Assembly (NCBI GenBank): GCA_024336345.1
Contig: JANFOG010000002.1
Span: 744,001 to 808,000, forward strand
Origin: Mariannaea sp. PMI_226
Taxonomy: Eukaryota; Ascomycota; Sordariomycetes; Hypocreales; Nectriaceae
Length of the DNA stretch: 64,000 nt
Reading direction: 5' to 3'
Part shown: in pieces, positions 1 through 11,915 of the stretch
Layout of the letters: every line of letters starts with the position of its first letter
Numbering within the stretch: the stretch's first letter is position 1
Made by a program: the position numbers and the translations under genes
Notes under the pieces: model-generated
The model's database searches: none
What the model was told of the DNA's origin: nothing
The model's input: only the letters and a program-made list of their open reading frames with translations

Positions 1-2094
1 CAATAACGCTCCTTTTACCTCTGTACACAATATGGGCCGGGGAGAGACAACTACGCAAGACACTAAGAAGATGTCATTTCGATCCAGCCCATCAAATTTC
101 AGCACCGACATGTATATTGAATACTTAGCGTACCCTTCCTCACCCTTATTGTCACTCATCTACTATGCCTAGTTGATAACTATAGAGTTCAATAGCTTCC
201 ATCCAGCATGTTCAACCTTCTTCTAGCTCCCTCCCTAATATTAGCACATCAGTTACCTTCAAATGGTGGTGGGGCTTAAGAAGGAGAACAGACGTAACTG
301 TTGTGAACCGGTTTCGATGATCATGAAATCAGAATAGCATTCAGCAACAGTATGTTAGATAAAGGAGAAGGGAGTAGGTAGCGGGTAGATTAGCCTCTGA
401 GTAATAAAAAGGGCTTTGCTTGTTCAAGCTGTTGCCGTGTAATTTGCGTTAAGTGTTGGTTCGTAACCTGGTTGGAAAAAAGCACAGAAAGGAGCACAGA
501 AGAGTCGGCTTCTTAGTCTAACCTCGCGATTCATAGTTGTGCATAAGATGGTTTTGTCGGTGACTTAGCGAACCCCAACAGCTTTGAATTGCCATCTCTG
601 TGGTCTCAATTGGTGCAAATTCAAATGATCCCTGCGCGAGTTGGGATAACGTTGCCGTTGTCAAGGTCGAGACCAGCCGGCGAGCTTGACCTCGGCATCA
701 AGAAATCACCAGATGCCACAACTGCCTCATACGCGCTCTGCACAGCTTCACCAAATGTAGCCCTGCGTTATAATAGCTTGCTTCGTATTCTGTTAAGTAC
801 CTCCCTGGAAGAAATAACAATCTGAGCTGACATACAACAGTTCTAGTTCGCCAGTCTTTGATCAAGCTCAGACAAATCAGTCATTCACAGTGTCTGCTAC
901 TTCCTTGAAAACGTTCCACTATGGCGTCACAGACGGGCATTTGGGAGGAATTGCTTTGGGTGTCTGAAAAAGTCGAACTGTAGGCTACACACCTCCAGTA
1001 TACCATATTCGCAATGATGGAGGACGAGATGATGTACTGTAACCAGCTCAATGAACTGAAGGCGAATGTCTGTGGGTCATCTTCCCAAGGCTCAGTGGAA
1101 GAGACATGAAAAATGGAAGTGATTGAGAATTAACCTCATTCAAACGCCATGAGATACCACGATTGTTATATACAATGGGGTTATATCACTGGACTCGTGC
1201 CTGATCGACACCTCCTTGATCTGAAGAATTGCCCAAAGAGTGGTCACACTATCCCAAATAAGGAGATATTCATAGATTCACTAGATTCGGCAATTGGTCA
1301 TGAATGCTCACTTGGCTGTAGCCATAATGACCTCGCCCTACAATCATCCTCCTCATGACAGAGGACAGAAGATCCATTTTGATCGATTTTGCTCACCTCG
1401 TAGAATTGTGGACAAGCTATCCACTGGCTATGGCACGAAAAGGTTAGATGGATTGCGAAATAAAGGACTACAACATCAGAGAGATACAACATGGCATTTG
1501 AGCTCTTATCAAGCTTCAAATATGGCTAGAAGACCCATTATTCAACAGTTGAAGAATGTACTCCATATTTCAAAAGGCGAGAACCGATGGTTTTGCATCA
1601 CTAGATACATGGGCTACAGCGAGATGTGAGCACTGAAGAGAGTATTCACTGTGTAGGATCAGAGGTTCATTCACAATGCTCATGTAGAATCTCAGGGTTA
1701 CTGCTGCAGAACGTAAAAGAAAAACGAAGTCTTAAATTGGTGGAATCTGAGTCTTGACTGTAGTCCCATTTCCAAGAAACCGGACATGGGTTGGGTTTGC
1801 CCAACCGTTTGTTGGCGACTAAGCATACTTCCAGTCGCAAGGCCTCCCCTTCTTCTGTATCGACGAAACAATGTATAAACCGTTGCGTGCTGCAGTCGCA
1901 GATCATATTGCGGCAAGTATTCTCTTTGAGGCACTTGGACTTTGAAACAAATTAATGCTTGAAAGTTGAAAGGCTACGCATACACCGATCCCGTCCCTCC
2001 ACTGCAGGACACCTATCTAAGGTATGATTAGTCTCATACCAAGGGATCTGCAATCGACATTGTAAAATGCGCCACAGGAAGAGTAGATACTTAA
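1..2094. other. Left-edge stretch, no recognisable gene
   Basis: Short unrelated open frames occur on both strands, but none resembles a known protein and none can be extended by plausible splicing. The DNA is visibly more AT-rich than the gene block to its right, with many TA steps. That would fit old degraded repeat DNA, but I could not identify a source element. No tRNA or rRNA signal was seen. Confidence 0.5.
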
Positions 2095-2612
2095 TCACTC
2101 ATTGTTGTTAAATTCAATGGCTTTAATTTTACCAGCAAGGATCACCTTGTCGGCTTCCTTTTGATTGAGTGCTTTTCCCAATACGCGTGTCAATAGATAG
2201 GCAGATGGCCTTGAGCGAAACCAATCGCCTTCAACGAGCACGCACGCATCAGGCCACAGTGCCTGGCCATTGGGCGTTCCGAGTAATATGACTGCATTCT
2301 GGCCTCGCAGCACGATAGCTATAATATAGGAGACCTTCCTATCAAACAGCAGAAAAGGAGAAGCAAAAGAATCCAAAGAATCCAACGACGATATCGGGGC
2401 TCAAATCCAGCCGACATGGCCTACTTTGAAATGATACGTCCTCCAAGGCGCCTTGTTTGAGAAAGCTTACTCTTACGGTAGTATTCGATGTAGAAGAGCC
2501 TTTTTTTTCGGGAAATTCGACACCCTTGCTCTTTGACTTATTCGCGCATTCAGAATCCATCTTCGTACTTCGACCCCTGCACCGTCCATGTTGCATGTCC
2601 AAATCCATCATC
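2095..2612 (-). CDS. Possible small two-exon gene, unrecognised
   Basis: An ATG at 2612 opens a frame rich in Lys and Ser. A second frame from about 2300 down to the stop at 2095 has protein-like composition (hydrophobic runs such as AVILLGTPNG, then a Lys/Glu-rich end). The two can be joined in phase by a donor GTAGG following CAAA (about 2420) and an acceptor TTATAG (about 2318), giving an intron of roughly 105 nt. I do not recognise the product. It would be divergently transcribed from the DUF4484 gene at 3276. The join is inferred from splice signals only, and chance open frames are a fair alternative. Confidence 0.17.
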
Positions 2613-2730
2613 TTCAAAGTCGCTTTCGACAAGGATTCATCACGTGAAGGCCAAAGCAGCCCAACGCCTATCAGGCCCCCTGCTGCTGGGTCATGTAACC
2701 ACTGTAAGTTATGGAAGCTAAGGAGCTGAG

Positions 2731-2760
2731 CGCTACTGTAAGTTACGCTACTGTAAGTTA
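2731..2760. repeat. Tandem 15-bp repeat in the promoter of the DUF4484 gene
   Basis: The unit CGCTACTGTAAGTTA occurs twice without a gap (2731-2745 and 2746-2760). A third partial copy of its core, ACTGTAAGTTA, lies at 2701-2711. It is about 520 bp upstream of the DUF4484 start codon. It could bind a regulator or be a simple slippage duplication. Confidence 0.6.
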
Positions 2761-3275
2761 CCTCCACCAAGGGAACGGGGCAATCTCGACCTTTCCGCTG
2801 GGAGCTAAGGCACTCCAGGAGGCACCCGAAGCTCCCCAAATCATCCGAAGCATCGTCTGCCAGGTGGCTCCAACCACCCAAAGCCCGCTACAGCCCACCA
2901 AAGCCCACCCATCATCAACTTCCATCCTGCATCCTCCTCCACACTCCGCTGATCGCCATTGCGACAGCCCGTCTCGTCCTCTTCGCTTGCTTTCGCATCT
3001 CGTGGTTTCTTTAATTTTTGCTCCGTGACAATTGATCGCTTGGAACGAGGCCCAGCTATTGATTCTCTGGCAACATAGCCCGACTTGAACTTGGCCGCCT
3101 AACCCCATCATCTCCATCAACGGCTTCTCCAACTCCAACTCCTGCTCCGGTCCTCCCTAGCTTAGAACCTGATTGTCTCACCTACCGAAGCTTGTCCCGG
3201 TTCCCACTCCGACCTCTTTTCTCCCAGAACAACATCTACCATCCACCCTATCATGCGACTGGCTTAATAGTCGTC

Positions 3276-5255
3276 ATGGCCTCCTCTCGCAGAGGACAAC
3301 CCTCGCTTTCAATTCGCATGCCCTCCAACCCGCCCTCCGATCGGCCCCCCATCGCCGCCCTATTCCTGATTCACTTCGACGTCAAAGCCGGCTATACCAT
3401 CGTTTGGAAACAGTCCGCTCCAGGTGTCGAGCTTGAGGGACTTGTAGAATACAAGTCACTCCCTTCCGGTCTGCATACTGTATCTAATGATCTCATCTAT
3501 TTCGTTCACGATGGCGGACACGCCGGTCTCAGCGCCTTTATCAACGTTCCGTGCGACGAGGAGGAGGCGCGACATGCCAGGATGATTGCGGTTGGCGTTT
3601 TGGTTCCATTAAGCTATGGTCGCCTAGGCCGCGCTTGGAGGCACGCCGAAACGTTGAAGAGCATGGTTGCGTATGTCGAGACCTTCAGGCCGCATAATCA
3701 GTTTTCAAGAGCCAGCTAACAGGCCCTCAGTACACTCGCCGAGGATCGCAAAAATACGGGCATTCTCGAAGATTATTGGAACGCCAACAAGGAAAAGCCT
3801 GGCCAAGTAAATCGGCGTCTCTCCGGTGAGACGCCCGTGAGTTCACCACTTGTCCAGTCCCAACCATTCGGTCGTAAAGGCCATACCCGAAACCGGTCTG
3901 CGTCCGACGGAACCTCAGTGGTTGCCGCTGGCCACAGGCTCTCACCATATCACCCAGCTTGGAGTCTAACCAGTCTGTTGGACAAGTTCGGTCCCTTAAT
4001 CTTTCCCATTCACCGCGCTGCCTTATTGAGAAAGCGCATCTTAATTTCATGTCACGCTCCAGTTCACGAGATATGTGATTTTGGTAGGGAACTTTCCGCA
4101 GATCCATCACTCTAACAAGCTCACTAACAGTCCCTCGCAGTATATAATATCTCCGTTCTTTCAAACATTCCTCTGTCAGTTGCAGACATTCTACCCACCT
4201 CATCATCAACACAACGTCTAAGGCCTCTATTTTCGATCGGAGTGCATGACATTCAGTTTCTCATGGACGACTTTGAGGCATCCAAGCGCGAACGCAGCAG
4301 TGAGGACGCTGTAGATGATGAGGCTGGCTCCGGCTGGATCGCTTGCACCACCGACAGCATTCTCGCGATGAAGGACACCTTGTGGGACATGCTCATCACC
4401 ATTCCCCCTGACTATTCATCCAAGGCTTCTGAAAAGGTTTGGCCTCTTGTCGAGTGTCCTAGAGGCCAACCAGTCAAGGCTACCCAACGTGATCTTCGCC
4501 GCTTCACGACGTTGAAGAACGGTCTTGAGCGTTTGTCATTTGCGGCCTCGATATCTGGTTCCACGCCCAATAACCCTCCCTCAGATACCCAGCATGCGCG
4601 CTTCTCCGGTCAGCATACCGTTGCACTCCGGGATCCCCATGATGACGGTGTCGACAAGGTTGTAGAGCCTCTTACTTGGACTGCCCTTGCCTACAATGGC
4701 TATATGTGGTGGGCCAGCGCCGGTGAACAGCTTCGCTCCGAGCAACAGGAAGAAGCATCTCGCGACACTGCTCTTCTCGCCGATCTCAGCCGTGGTCCGA
4801 TGTCTATGCCCAGGCCCTCTTCTAGTTCGGAGCCTCTTTCTGAATCCCTCTCATCTCTTTCTGCTGCTCGCCGCTCTAATGACGATAACTCGGAAGCCAA
4901 TCTGGAACTCGCTATTATCGCCTATTTCCACCGCCTAACTACACAAACTCTGTCTGTGCTAGGGGACCTTGCGGACAGCCAGGACGGACCGTACACCGAT
5001 GGCGATGACGAGGACGAGGAGATGTCCCGGCCATCCTCCACTTCAGAAAGCTCGCCTCTCCATCCAAACGGTGTCGACCTAGATCATGACGAGGACGCTA
5101 TCCGAGTTGACAGCCACGCGATAGAAAATATGGGCCTGGACGTGTGGAGTGATAGTGACGCGCTGTTTGTCAGGGAGTTATCAAATTTGTACTTTGGACG
5201 GTCCGCCCGCATCGAGGGCAAAGGTGTTGAGGTTTGTGGAGTGCGAGTATGTTAA
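3276..5255 (+). CDS. DUF4484 / LCHN (DENND11)-like protein, Anr2-type
   Basis: Three exons, join(3276..3670, 3731..4083, 4141..5255), give 620 residues. Introns are 60 and 57 nt, with donors GTATGT and GTAGGG, CTAAC branch sites and CAG acceptors. The N-terminal part (IAALFLIHFD, then a WKQS segment and a VPLSYGRLGRAW segment, about residues 25-130) is the DENN-like start of the DUF4484/LCHN family, which includes yeast Anr2. The region after exon 3 begins (YNISVLSNIP, HDIQFL) continues the family core. Residues about 470-590 are low-complexity, Ser-rich and acidic. The start was chosen at 3276 (MASSRRGQ) because an upstream in-frame ATG at 3192 precedes a segment unlike the family. Family members are thought to act in membrane traffic, possibly as Rab regulators. 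That role is inferred; nothing in the sequence proves an activity. The gene is convergent with sec63. Confidence 0.92.
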
Positions 5256-6175
5256 AAAAAGAAGAAAAAAGGGAATTCTATGTATCTGAGTCAAATAAGG
5301 ATCAGATTTGGAGGAGACGGAGTTGGGATTGCCGTTTTGTACTGGGTCATGTTCAAGCTGTCGCGGCAACGCAGTTCAGTTCTCGTTCCGAAAAGTAGCC
5401 CCTCCCCCCGGTATGGAAGAGTTTATGTCATCCAAATGTATGCAAGAGAGAGAAAGAGGGAGGGAAAACAAAAGCACAAATTCCATCCTAACATGTACAA
5501 AACAAGAAATGCAAATTTGCCTGCTTCACCAAAGCAGCGAGCACTGGGTCAGGATAATCGAAGGAATTTGTGTGTCCAGGCAGGATTATAAAACGGCAAG
5601 CGTCAAAAGGCGTTTTTGTTGCCTTTACTCCGTCATTCCCTTGACCTTGCGTGTACGGCTTCTTGGAACGGGAGAGGTTTTATTTTTATATTTTATTTTT
5701 TCTTCTTGTATATTATCAAGGGGAGAGATACTTCTTTTAGCGATCTTACACCACAAAAGCACAGAAAACAGAGGAAATTTTGTCAAGAGTGAGAGAAACA
5801 GAATAGTCAAATAGTCATCTCAACAGACCATAACATTTATGAGAGATAAATGCCCTCTAAACACCCTAAAACTCCGAATTTACCCTTCCACCTTCCCATG
5901 TGCGGTGCAGAGACTTTGCAAAAAAAAAAAAAAAAAAAGAAAAAAATAGAGAGAAAACCCGAAAGCCAAGAACTGCTACAAGTAAAACACCTCCCCATGC
6001 AGTCACATTTTTGATACCTTCTACACCTTTCTTAGACTGATAGGACTCAGGTGCCATCATGCAAGGGCTTTCAGCTCCATGCTCCGAACAGGAAATTTGC
6101 TCCGGCGGACAAATACAGACAGACAAAAGAGGTTGGACCGCAACTGCGCGTGGCGATTTGGAACGGGAGAAGTTA
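5256..6175. other. Convergent 3' intergenic region
   Basis: This stretch separates the 3' ends of the DUF4484 gene (+) and sec63 (-), so it should hold both 3' UTRs. It contains an A19 tract at 5920-5938, which on the - strand is a T-run just beyond the sec63 stop, and AT-rich ATTTTTATATTTTA-like sequence near 5680. No conserved frame was seen. Confidence 0.6.
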
Positions 6176-8607
6176 CTATGACTCGTCCTCAGTGTCCGTG
6201 TTGGTTGCGCTGGTGTCATCCTCCTCTTCCTCAGTACCACTCTCGTCATCAGAGTCATCGTCAGCCCGTCGGCGAGGCTTAGGAGCCTGGCCGGTCTTGA
6301 GAGCGTGCATTTGGCCAGCAAGGGAGTCTACACATCGGGATAAGTCAGTCACATGTCTTTCTTTTATGCTGGGGAGTGGAGGGTTGGAAGCATAATGGGA
6401 CTTCTTACCTTCTTCAGGCTCGCTAATGTCATCCTCAGCTTGCATATCAGCAGCCTTGTTAGCCTCCTCTACGACCAGAGTGACCTCCATCTTAGTGTCG
6501 AAGCCAACGTAGGCATCACACATGACGTGCAGGACAAAGGTGTAGTGGCCGGCCTGGGGGGGGGCGGCGAACTGAGCCTTGAGGGTCTGCATGTTAAAGG
6601 TCGGGTTGCCCTTCTCATCGACAATGGCCTGGTCAAATTTGGCAAAGGCGAACGGGGGGACAGCCATCTTGCCCTGCTTGGAGTCGCTGAGGAAGGCGTA
6701 CCATTTAGGAGAGTGGTCGCGGGCATAGTGGGGAGCGAAGGCGAGAGGAGGGAGAACGCTTTCTTCCTCGACAGGGATAAGTTTACCGTCAGGACCCTTA
6801 ATAGTCTTCTTCTTGCGGCCACTGATAGCCTCAAGGTCATCTTCAGCGGGGTCAATATCCTCAAGCTCAATCTCGTTGACTGCGGGAATGTTCTCGGTGC
6901 CAGGGGGGATGAAACGGCCCTTGATAACCAGGGTGACGAGAGAAGAGGGGATGATAAAGCGCTCGCCAGTAACCTTGAAGAAGGCCTTCGCGACACGGAG
7001 GAAAGGAATCTGCTTGGCAACGGTGACGGCGGTCTTGTACTCTTCTTCAGCCAATAGGCCCTTGCCAACAGCAAGCTGTCGTCGTTGGGCATCAGAGCGA
7101 TCCATGAACTGCTGAATAGTCATATGAGTCTTGGAATCGCCCTCGACGGCAGAAACAACGGCATTATTGAAATAGGGGAGCTGGAGAAGTGGAGAAGCCT
7201 TGGGAGCGATAGCTTGGATGAGGTGCTGGCTGGTTCTGTAGGCGCCTACGATAGGGCCAACGTTGCCATAGGCAAGAGAGATTGCGACAAAGGACTGGTT
7301 TAGAGCGCGGGCAATGGGGCCAACTTCGTACTTGTGCTTGGTAAGGGCAGCGTCATCGAGCTCAATGCGACCAAGATAGGCCCACAGGAGAGCAAGAGTC
7401 TTGCGTCGCACACCGTTTTCCAAGTCCTCGAGCTGCTCCTTGTCCTTAACGGTCATGCTAGAGACAAAAGAACCATCCTCGTTCTTGGCAGTGATGCGCG
7501 ATTCCACTTTAGACAGACCTGCCTCAGCCTTGTCGCCCTTGAGAACTGCATCAAATTCCTTGCCAGTACTAAGGGCAGTGATGATTCCGCCCTGCTCGAT
7601 GTTTTCCTCGTATTGGCGGAACAAATTGTTCGCACTCTCCATCAGGACACCCTCCTTCGACCTTCGTTTGGTTCCATACCACCACGATCCAACCAGGTAG
7701 GGCAGGAGGACGCCAAGAAGCAGGGTGTAGACTAGAACAACATATTTGCCGTTGCCATCCTCGACAATAAACTTGGGAAGGGCGATACCAATGCTGAAGC
7801 TCTGCTTGCCATCAGGATGGCCGAACTGGATGTAGTTGTTTCGGACTTCCTCGTCAGTCAGGGCCTGATATGCTTTGGTGAGTTCAACATAGCGGTCGTT
7901 GAGCAGCTCGAGTGTTTCGTTCTTGGCTGGGTCAGGTCGGATCTTGTCCGGGTGGAACTTGAGCGATAGGCGCCTGTAGTGTTGCTTGATTTGTTTCTCG
8001 GTGGCAGACTACACAGGTCACGTTAGCAGCGAGGTCCTGGCGAGAGCGGGTTAGCTCTAACGGGGTGCGGTTTCCTACCTCAGAAATGCCCAGGATATCA
8101 TATGGGTTCCAAAGCTTAGGGATGGTGCGTTGGGTAACCATGATGAGGTAGAACATGGCGCCCATGATGGCCCACCCCACTATGACAAAGATGGCCCTTT
8201 TGACCCTCCATTGCTTGCGTTTCTGTGCGCTCTTCAGCGAGTCAACGGTAGCAGCATGCTCCGTCTTGTACTCGGCCTTGATACGTGGCGCGAGGGCATC
8301 TTCATCTTTGCTGGGGCGGAGGAGGGTGTAGGTCAACGGAAGGGTGACAAGGCCGGTGAGGGTGAGGATGAAGACGGGGAAAAATTGGCCCTATTATTGC
8401 AAAAGAAGTAAAGTCAGTAAACATATCGCGGGTACTTTCTGAGAGCGAGCGAGAGTTGTGGCTGTCGAGGGGGGATGCGCACAACTCGCAAGGTCGCAGC
8501 GAACGAGTGCACACACGACAAAGGACACATATATAATGCAGCCCGATGCCAGGAAAGGAAGGGAATCAGGAACATACCTGCTCGTCATACGAGTAATCTG
8601 AGCTCAT
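6176..8607 (-). CDS. sec63: Sec63, ER protein-translocation J-domain subunit
   Basis: Four exons, complement(join(6176..6327, 6409..8008, 8079..8390, 8578..8607)), give 697 residues. The first exon encodes only MSSDYSYDEQ. There are three membrane segments (about residues 15-35, 75-95 and 204-224). A lumenal J domain (about 104-172) lies between the second and third, with the catalytic HPD at 133-135. A large Sec63/Brl region follows from about 237, and the tail is very acidic (DSDDESGTEEEEDD). Sec63 recruits the lumenal Hsp70 BiP to the Sec61 channel for post-translational import. The acidic tail in yeast binds Sec62. The last intron (81 nt, donor GTAAGA, acceptor TGTAG) is a multiple of three with no stop, so retention would add 27 residues. 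Order, topology and length match fungal Sec63; I am confident in the identity and fairly confident in each junction. Confidence 0.96.
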
Positions 8608-9569
8608 CTTGGCAATTGGACGAGCTCAGAGCTCGCTGGTAAGGAAATAGCGGACAGGGAACAATCAATGATGGGACAAAACACAAGAAAAGAAAAGGAA
8701 ACGAAGGGAGTCTGTCCTTTGGTGGTGGGATGAATTGCGATGGTGCGAAGCAAAAGGTACGAGGTGGTAGGCCACAGTTGTACGTACGAAGGTACCTCCT
8801 CCACAAGCTTCGGCATTTGGTGGAGAGGTGTCCTGAAAATGCTACAGCGCCTCCTGGTTGGCTGAGCTGGCCAACATTAGTGGGTCGTCGGATTATCCTC
8901 AAGCCTTGCATACCGAAAAAGCGCCCTTGGGTTTCAATCAACCTCAGTGGCGTCCTACATTGACTTAGATGTCTGCATAGTGCCACCAACCCGCCACCGT
9001 GTTCTTCTCGTATACCTTATCCAAGGCAGATTCCTTGATGTGCCAACACGTACTATGGCAGATAATTGCACATATGGACATTTATTGCCTCCTACATAAG
9101 CACAGCCTTGGTATCAGACTGATATACCTTTTGTCGACACAGTAACTTAATGGCAATTTACAGGTTTGGCGATTGGTAAGTATTGCATAGACTATACCTT
9201 CGCCATAGCTAGGTGCTCAACGATGAAAGCGCGAGGGTTAGAATACCAAATGGCACAGGTCTTACATTAGGAAGGTGGTTGATTTCGTAACGTAAGGTCA
9301 AAATAGAATGCCCCCCCAACTCTAGAAAATGCTTGACTACCTAGCCAGCCTCTATGTTTCCAATGCCCGCCCCAATCGTGTCTCATTCCCAAACACCAAC
9401 TTGACCAGCCAATTCCTGCATCAAACAACTCGAGCATGTACAGTATTTCCTACTGCCCAGTATCCAATTCTACGAGATTCTACCATAAAGGTCTTGCCAT
9501 CGTACGAGATAGATCCCCCAGTTAAACTATGAAACAAAAAAAAATATCAGCCTAGCATACAAAATAACA
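8608..9569. other. sec63 upstream region and lipase 3' flank
   Basis: The 5' flank of sec63 (-) abuts the 3' end of the patatin-like gene (-). The sec63-proximal part (8608-8990) is pyrimidine-rich on the coding strand and contains a CCAACCAGG element near 8853. No tRNA or conserved frame was found. Confidence 0.5.
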
Positions 9570-11915
9570 TCAATCGCTCTTCTCATCAAGCGACGTCATC
9601 CCCAGTCCAGTCCCAGGACCTTGCAGCTCCTCGCCATCCGTCGTCTCCTCCTCCGTAGTGACACTTCCGTTGCCAATCTCTTTCACCAGCAAGCTTCGAA
9701 GATCATCGTCACTGATGATTGTCTGAAGACTGCCCCTGCGCACCCAAGGCCTTGATTCTCGCCGGCCCTGCTCCACCAGCCGCTCCAGTCGAAGTCGGTT
9801 CGATACAAACTTGAGCTTCGGAAATGCGCTCTGTCTTCCCTCGTGAAGCATTCTAGCCAGTCTCTGGGGGTCTGGATCGGACAAGATATGCCAAAAGTCG
9901 GATAGTATCGTCTTTGGCCAGATGGTGATGGTGCCGCTGAATTGTTGCAGCCAAAGCTGACTCCAATCCTGTCCTAGTGGTCGTGGCAGAAGCTCCGCAT
10001 GCCGGATAAACTTGAGCCATTTATTCATGTCCAGCTTTAAATAGTTCTCAAAAGCAGACATAAGATAACCGCCCCGCCACCCGCGGCCTTTGCGGTGTGT
10101 TACCGGGTGGCCAACTGAGCCGCGAGATGAAAAGAAGAATAGGTTGATGTGCGGGTTGACCTGGCTAACGATAGTAAAGTTGACGTTAAAATGCGTGTTC
10201 AGTGCCTTTATGGGGATATCTGTCCGCAAACTGCCGTCCTTCCATTTGTGGCCAAATGAATACGGCTCTAACGTTCCATCCCGGGTTTTCATCATGAGAA
10301 CCACCGGGTTGAGGATACCCGGTACTGCTGCTGAAGCCAACACGGCCGACCAAATAACGCAGTCTGGGCTTGTCAAATAGTTGCAAAGAATCGTAGGCGA
10401 GTGCGGGTCAGCTGGAACACAGGTAACGTTCAGAATCCGTCCCGTTCGTTCATATGCTTCCCGGAACGTTAGAGATCCACGAGTCCACCAACTGCATCGC
10501 TCTGCCCAGTCTACTGAGTCAAATCGAGCCCCTGTCTTCCACCAGCGAGGGATCCATGTAGTGAAGCTCTCTCGGCAGGCATTAATACGCTCCGCCAGCG
10601 CAGGAATAAGCAAATCTTTCAGTTCATCGTTTGTGCGTGTGGCAACCAAGGCAGCAATCAATGCTCCACCGCTTGTTCCAGTAATTACATCAGGTAAAAG
10701 GTCCTGATCAAGAAGGGCTTTAACAATTCCAAGGTGATAATATGCGAAGGCAGCACCTCCAGATAAGCACAATGCTGTTCGCCCGTAGTTTGCATAGACA
10801 TGCTTGAATAGCACACGTTTCTGTTCCATTTCCAGCTGCTTGGTCTGAATTAAGAATCTCAAGCTTTTTTCCACTGTATTCAAGTTAGTTTTATCTTTGA
10901 ACGAAGGCGTGTGCCAACATGAGGAAATCTTACCTTCGTCAAGGAAGTTTTGTACCAGGTTCTTGGTTCCATAATACGTCTGGCTATACAGCCTCGAGTT
11001 TTCCACGCCAACAAAGTTATTCTTGACGCAGGCCTCGATCAATGCCCTCAGCTCATCAACAGACTTGCTGTTATCTGTTCGTTTTGCTAATGCTTCTTGT
11101 TCCTCGGCACGAACTCTTGTCTTCTTTATCTGCTCCCAAACTCTGCGCACCGTCTTCGAGTCGTAATATGCGTAGTCGTTTTCTTCTTTCCAGTCTTGTC
11201 GTCCAAGATAACTATCCAGCTCCTTGGCCGCAGCGACCCAATCGCGATAGCTCGAGGTGTTTCTTAGATTTTGTCGCAGACCCTGACGATGGCCTCTCCA
11301 TGTGAAGAAATGTTCAAAGACCCATATATAGAGTCTCGTGGATAGATAGGTGACTGCAAGGCCAGCGAGCCAAGCCAAGACGAAGAATAGTAAGGGCCAT
11401 TTCAAAACCTGGTATAGATATCCTTCTCGTGTCTCATCCTTCGTTCGAGTGCCAAGCAAGCCCTCGACAGCACTCAGCCCAGGGCCACCTTTTTTATACT
11501 TTTTCTTTTTGGAGCCTCGTCGGCCACCACGAGGAATTCTGGCATTGATGGGCGCCCAGTCGTTCTTCGCTGTGATAAATGTTCCGTGTATCGAACCGTG
11601 AGGCAGTGACAAGTCCCCCGAAGCGGCACCTGCAGCAGCTGCTACAGCGGCAGCGTCAAACTCAATGGTGCCCTCGCTCTGGGAGGGTCGTTTCGTCAAC
11701 CTTGTCGTGCTGGGGCTGCGAGGAGATCGAGAGCCCCCTTCATCCACGGGACTCTGCAGGGGATCCGGAGCCTGAAGCGATCGTTCGAATACTTCCAAGT
11801 CGCGGGGGTCAACGAATTCGTGATCAACGTCCGGGAGCGTCGAAGGCTTGAAGGCTTCTGGGGGGAATCCATATTGAGGGTCGCGCGGCAACCAAGACGG
11901 GAAATGCTGCGACAT
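9570..11915 (-). CDS. Patatin-like phospholipase / triacylglycerol lipase (Tgl3/4/5 type)
   Basis: Two exons, complement(join(9570..10873, 10934..11915)), give 761 residues. The 60-nt intron has donor GTAAGA, branch CTAAC and acceptor TACAG. It contains no stop and is a multiple of three, so the frame also reads through it. The N-terminal 130 residues are disordered. A hydrophobic hairpin lies at about 171-200, as in the lipid-droplet and ER lipases of this family. The catalytic patatin domain has the oxyanion loop LSGGAAFAYYHLG (364-376), the nucleophile GTSGG with Ser395, and the partner Asp540 in KDGS, so the Ser-Asp dyad is intact. Such enzymes hydrolyse triacylglycerol or phospholipids. 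The substrate here is not decided by sequence. An ATG at 12005 would add 30 residues (FWCEFSCSPSQ) that look like leader translation, so the start at 11915 (MSQHFPSW) is preferred. Confidence 0.94.
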   Translation of the reverse strand: MSQHFPSWLPRDPQYGFPPEAFKPSTLPDVDHEFVDPRDLEVFERSLQAPDPLQSPVDEGGSRSPRSPSTTRLTKRPSQSEGTIEFDAAAVAAAAGAASGDLSLPHGSIHGTFITAKNDWAPINARIPRGGRRGSKKKKYKKGGPGLSAVEGLLGTRTKDETREGYLYQVLKWPLLFFVLAWLAGLAVTYLSTRLYIWVFEHFFTWRGHRQGLRQNLRNTSSYRDWVAAAKELDSYLGRQDWKEENDYAYYDSKTVRRVWEQIKKTRVRAEEQEALAKRTDNSKSVDELRALIEACVKNNFVGVENSRLYSQTYYGTKNLVQNFLDEGKISSCWHTPSFKDKTNLNTVEKSLRFLIQTKQLEMEQKRVLFKHVYANYGRTALCLSGGAAFAYYHLGIVKALLDQDLLPDVITGTSGGALIAALVATRTNDELKDLLIPALAERINACRESFTTWIPRWWKTGARFDSVDWAERCSWWTRGSLTFREAYERTGRILNVTCVPADPHSPTILCNYLTSPDCVIWSAVLASAAVPGILNPVVLMMKTRDGTLEPYSFGHKWKDGSLRTDIPIKALNTHFNVNFTIVSQVNPHINLFFFSSRGSVGHPVTHRKGRGWRGGYLMSAFENYLKLDMNKWLKFIRHAELLPRPLGQDWSQLWLQQFSGTITIWPKTILSDFWHILSDPDPQRLARMLHEGRQSAFPKLKFVSNRLRLERLVEQGRRESRPWVRRGSLQTIISDDDLRSLLVKEIGNGSVTTEEETTDGEELQGPGTGLGMTSLDEKSD

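Noticed and set aside
6353..7735. Several + strand frames
   Set aside because: Antisense shadows of the sec63 coding sequence.
8394..8577. Frames inside the first intron of sec63
   Set aside because: Chance frames; exon 1 and exon 2 join cleanly in phase to give the conserved N-terminus.
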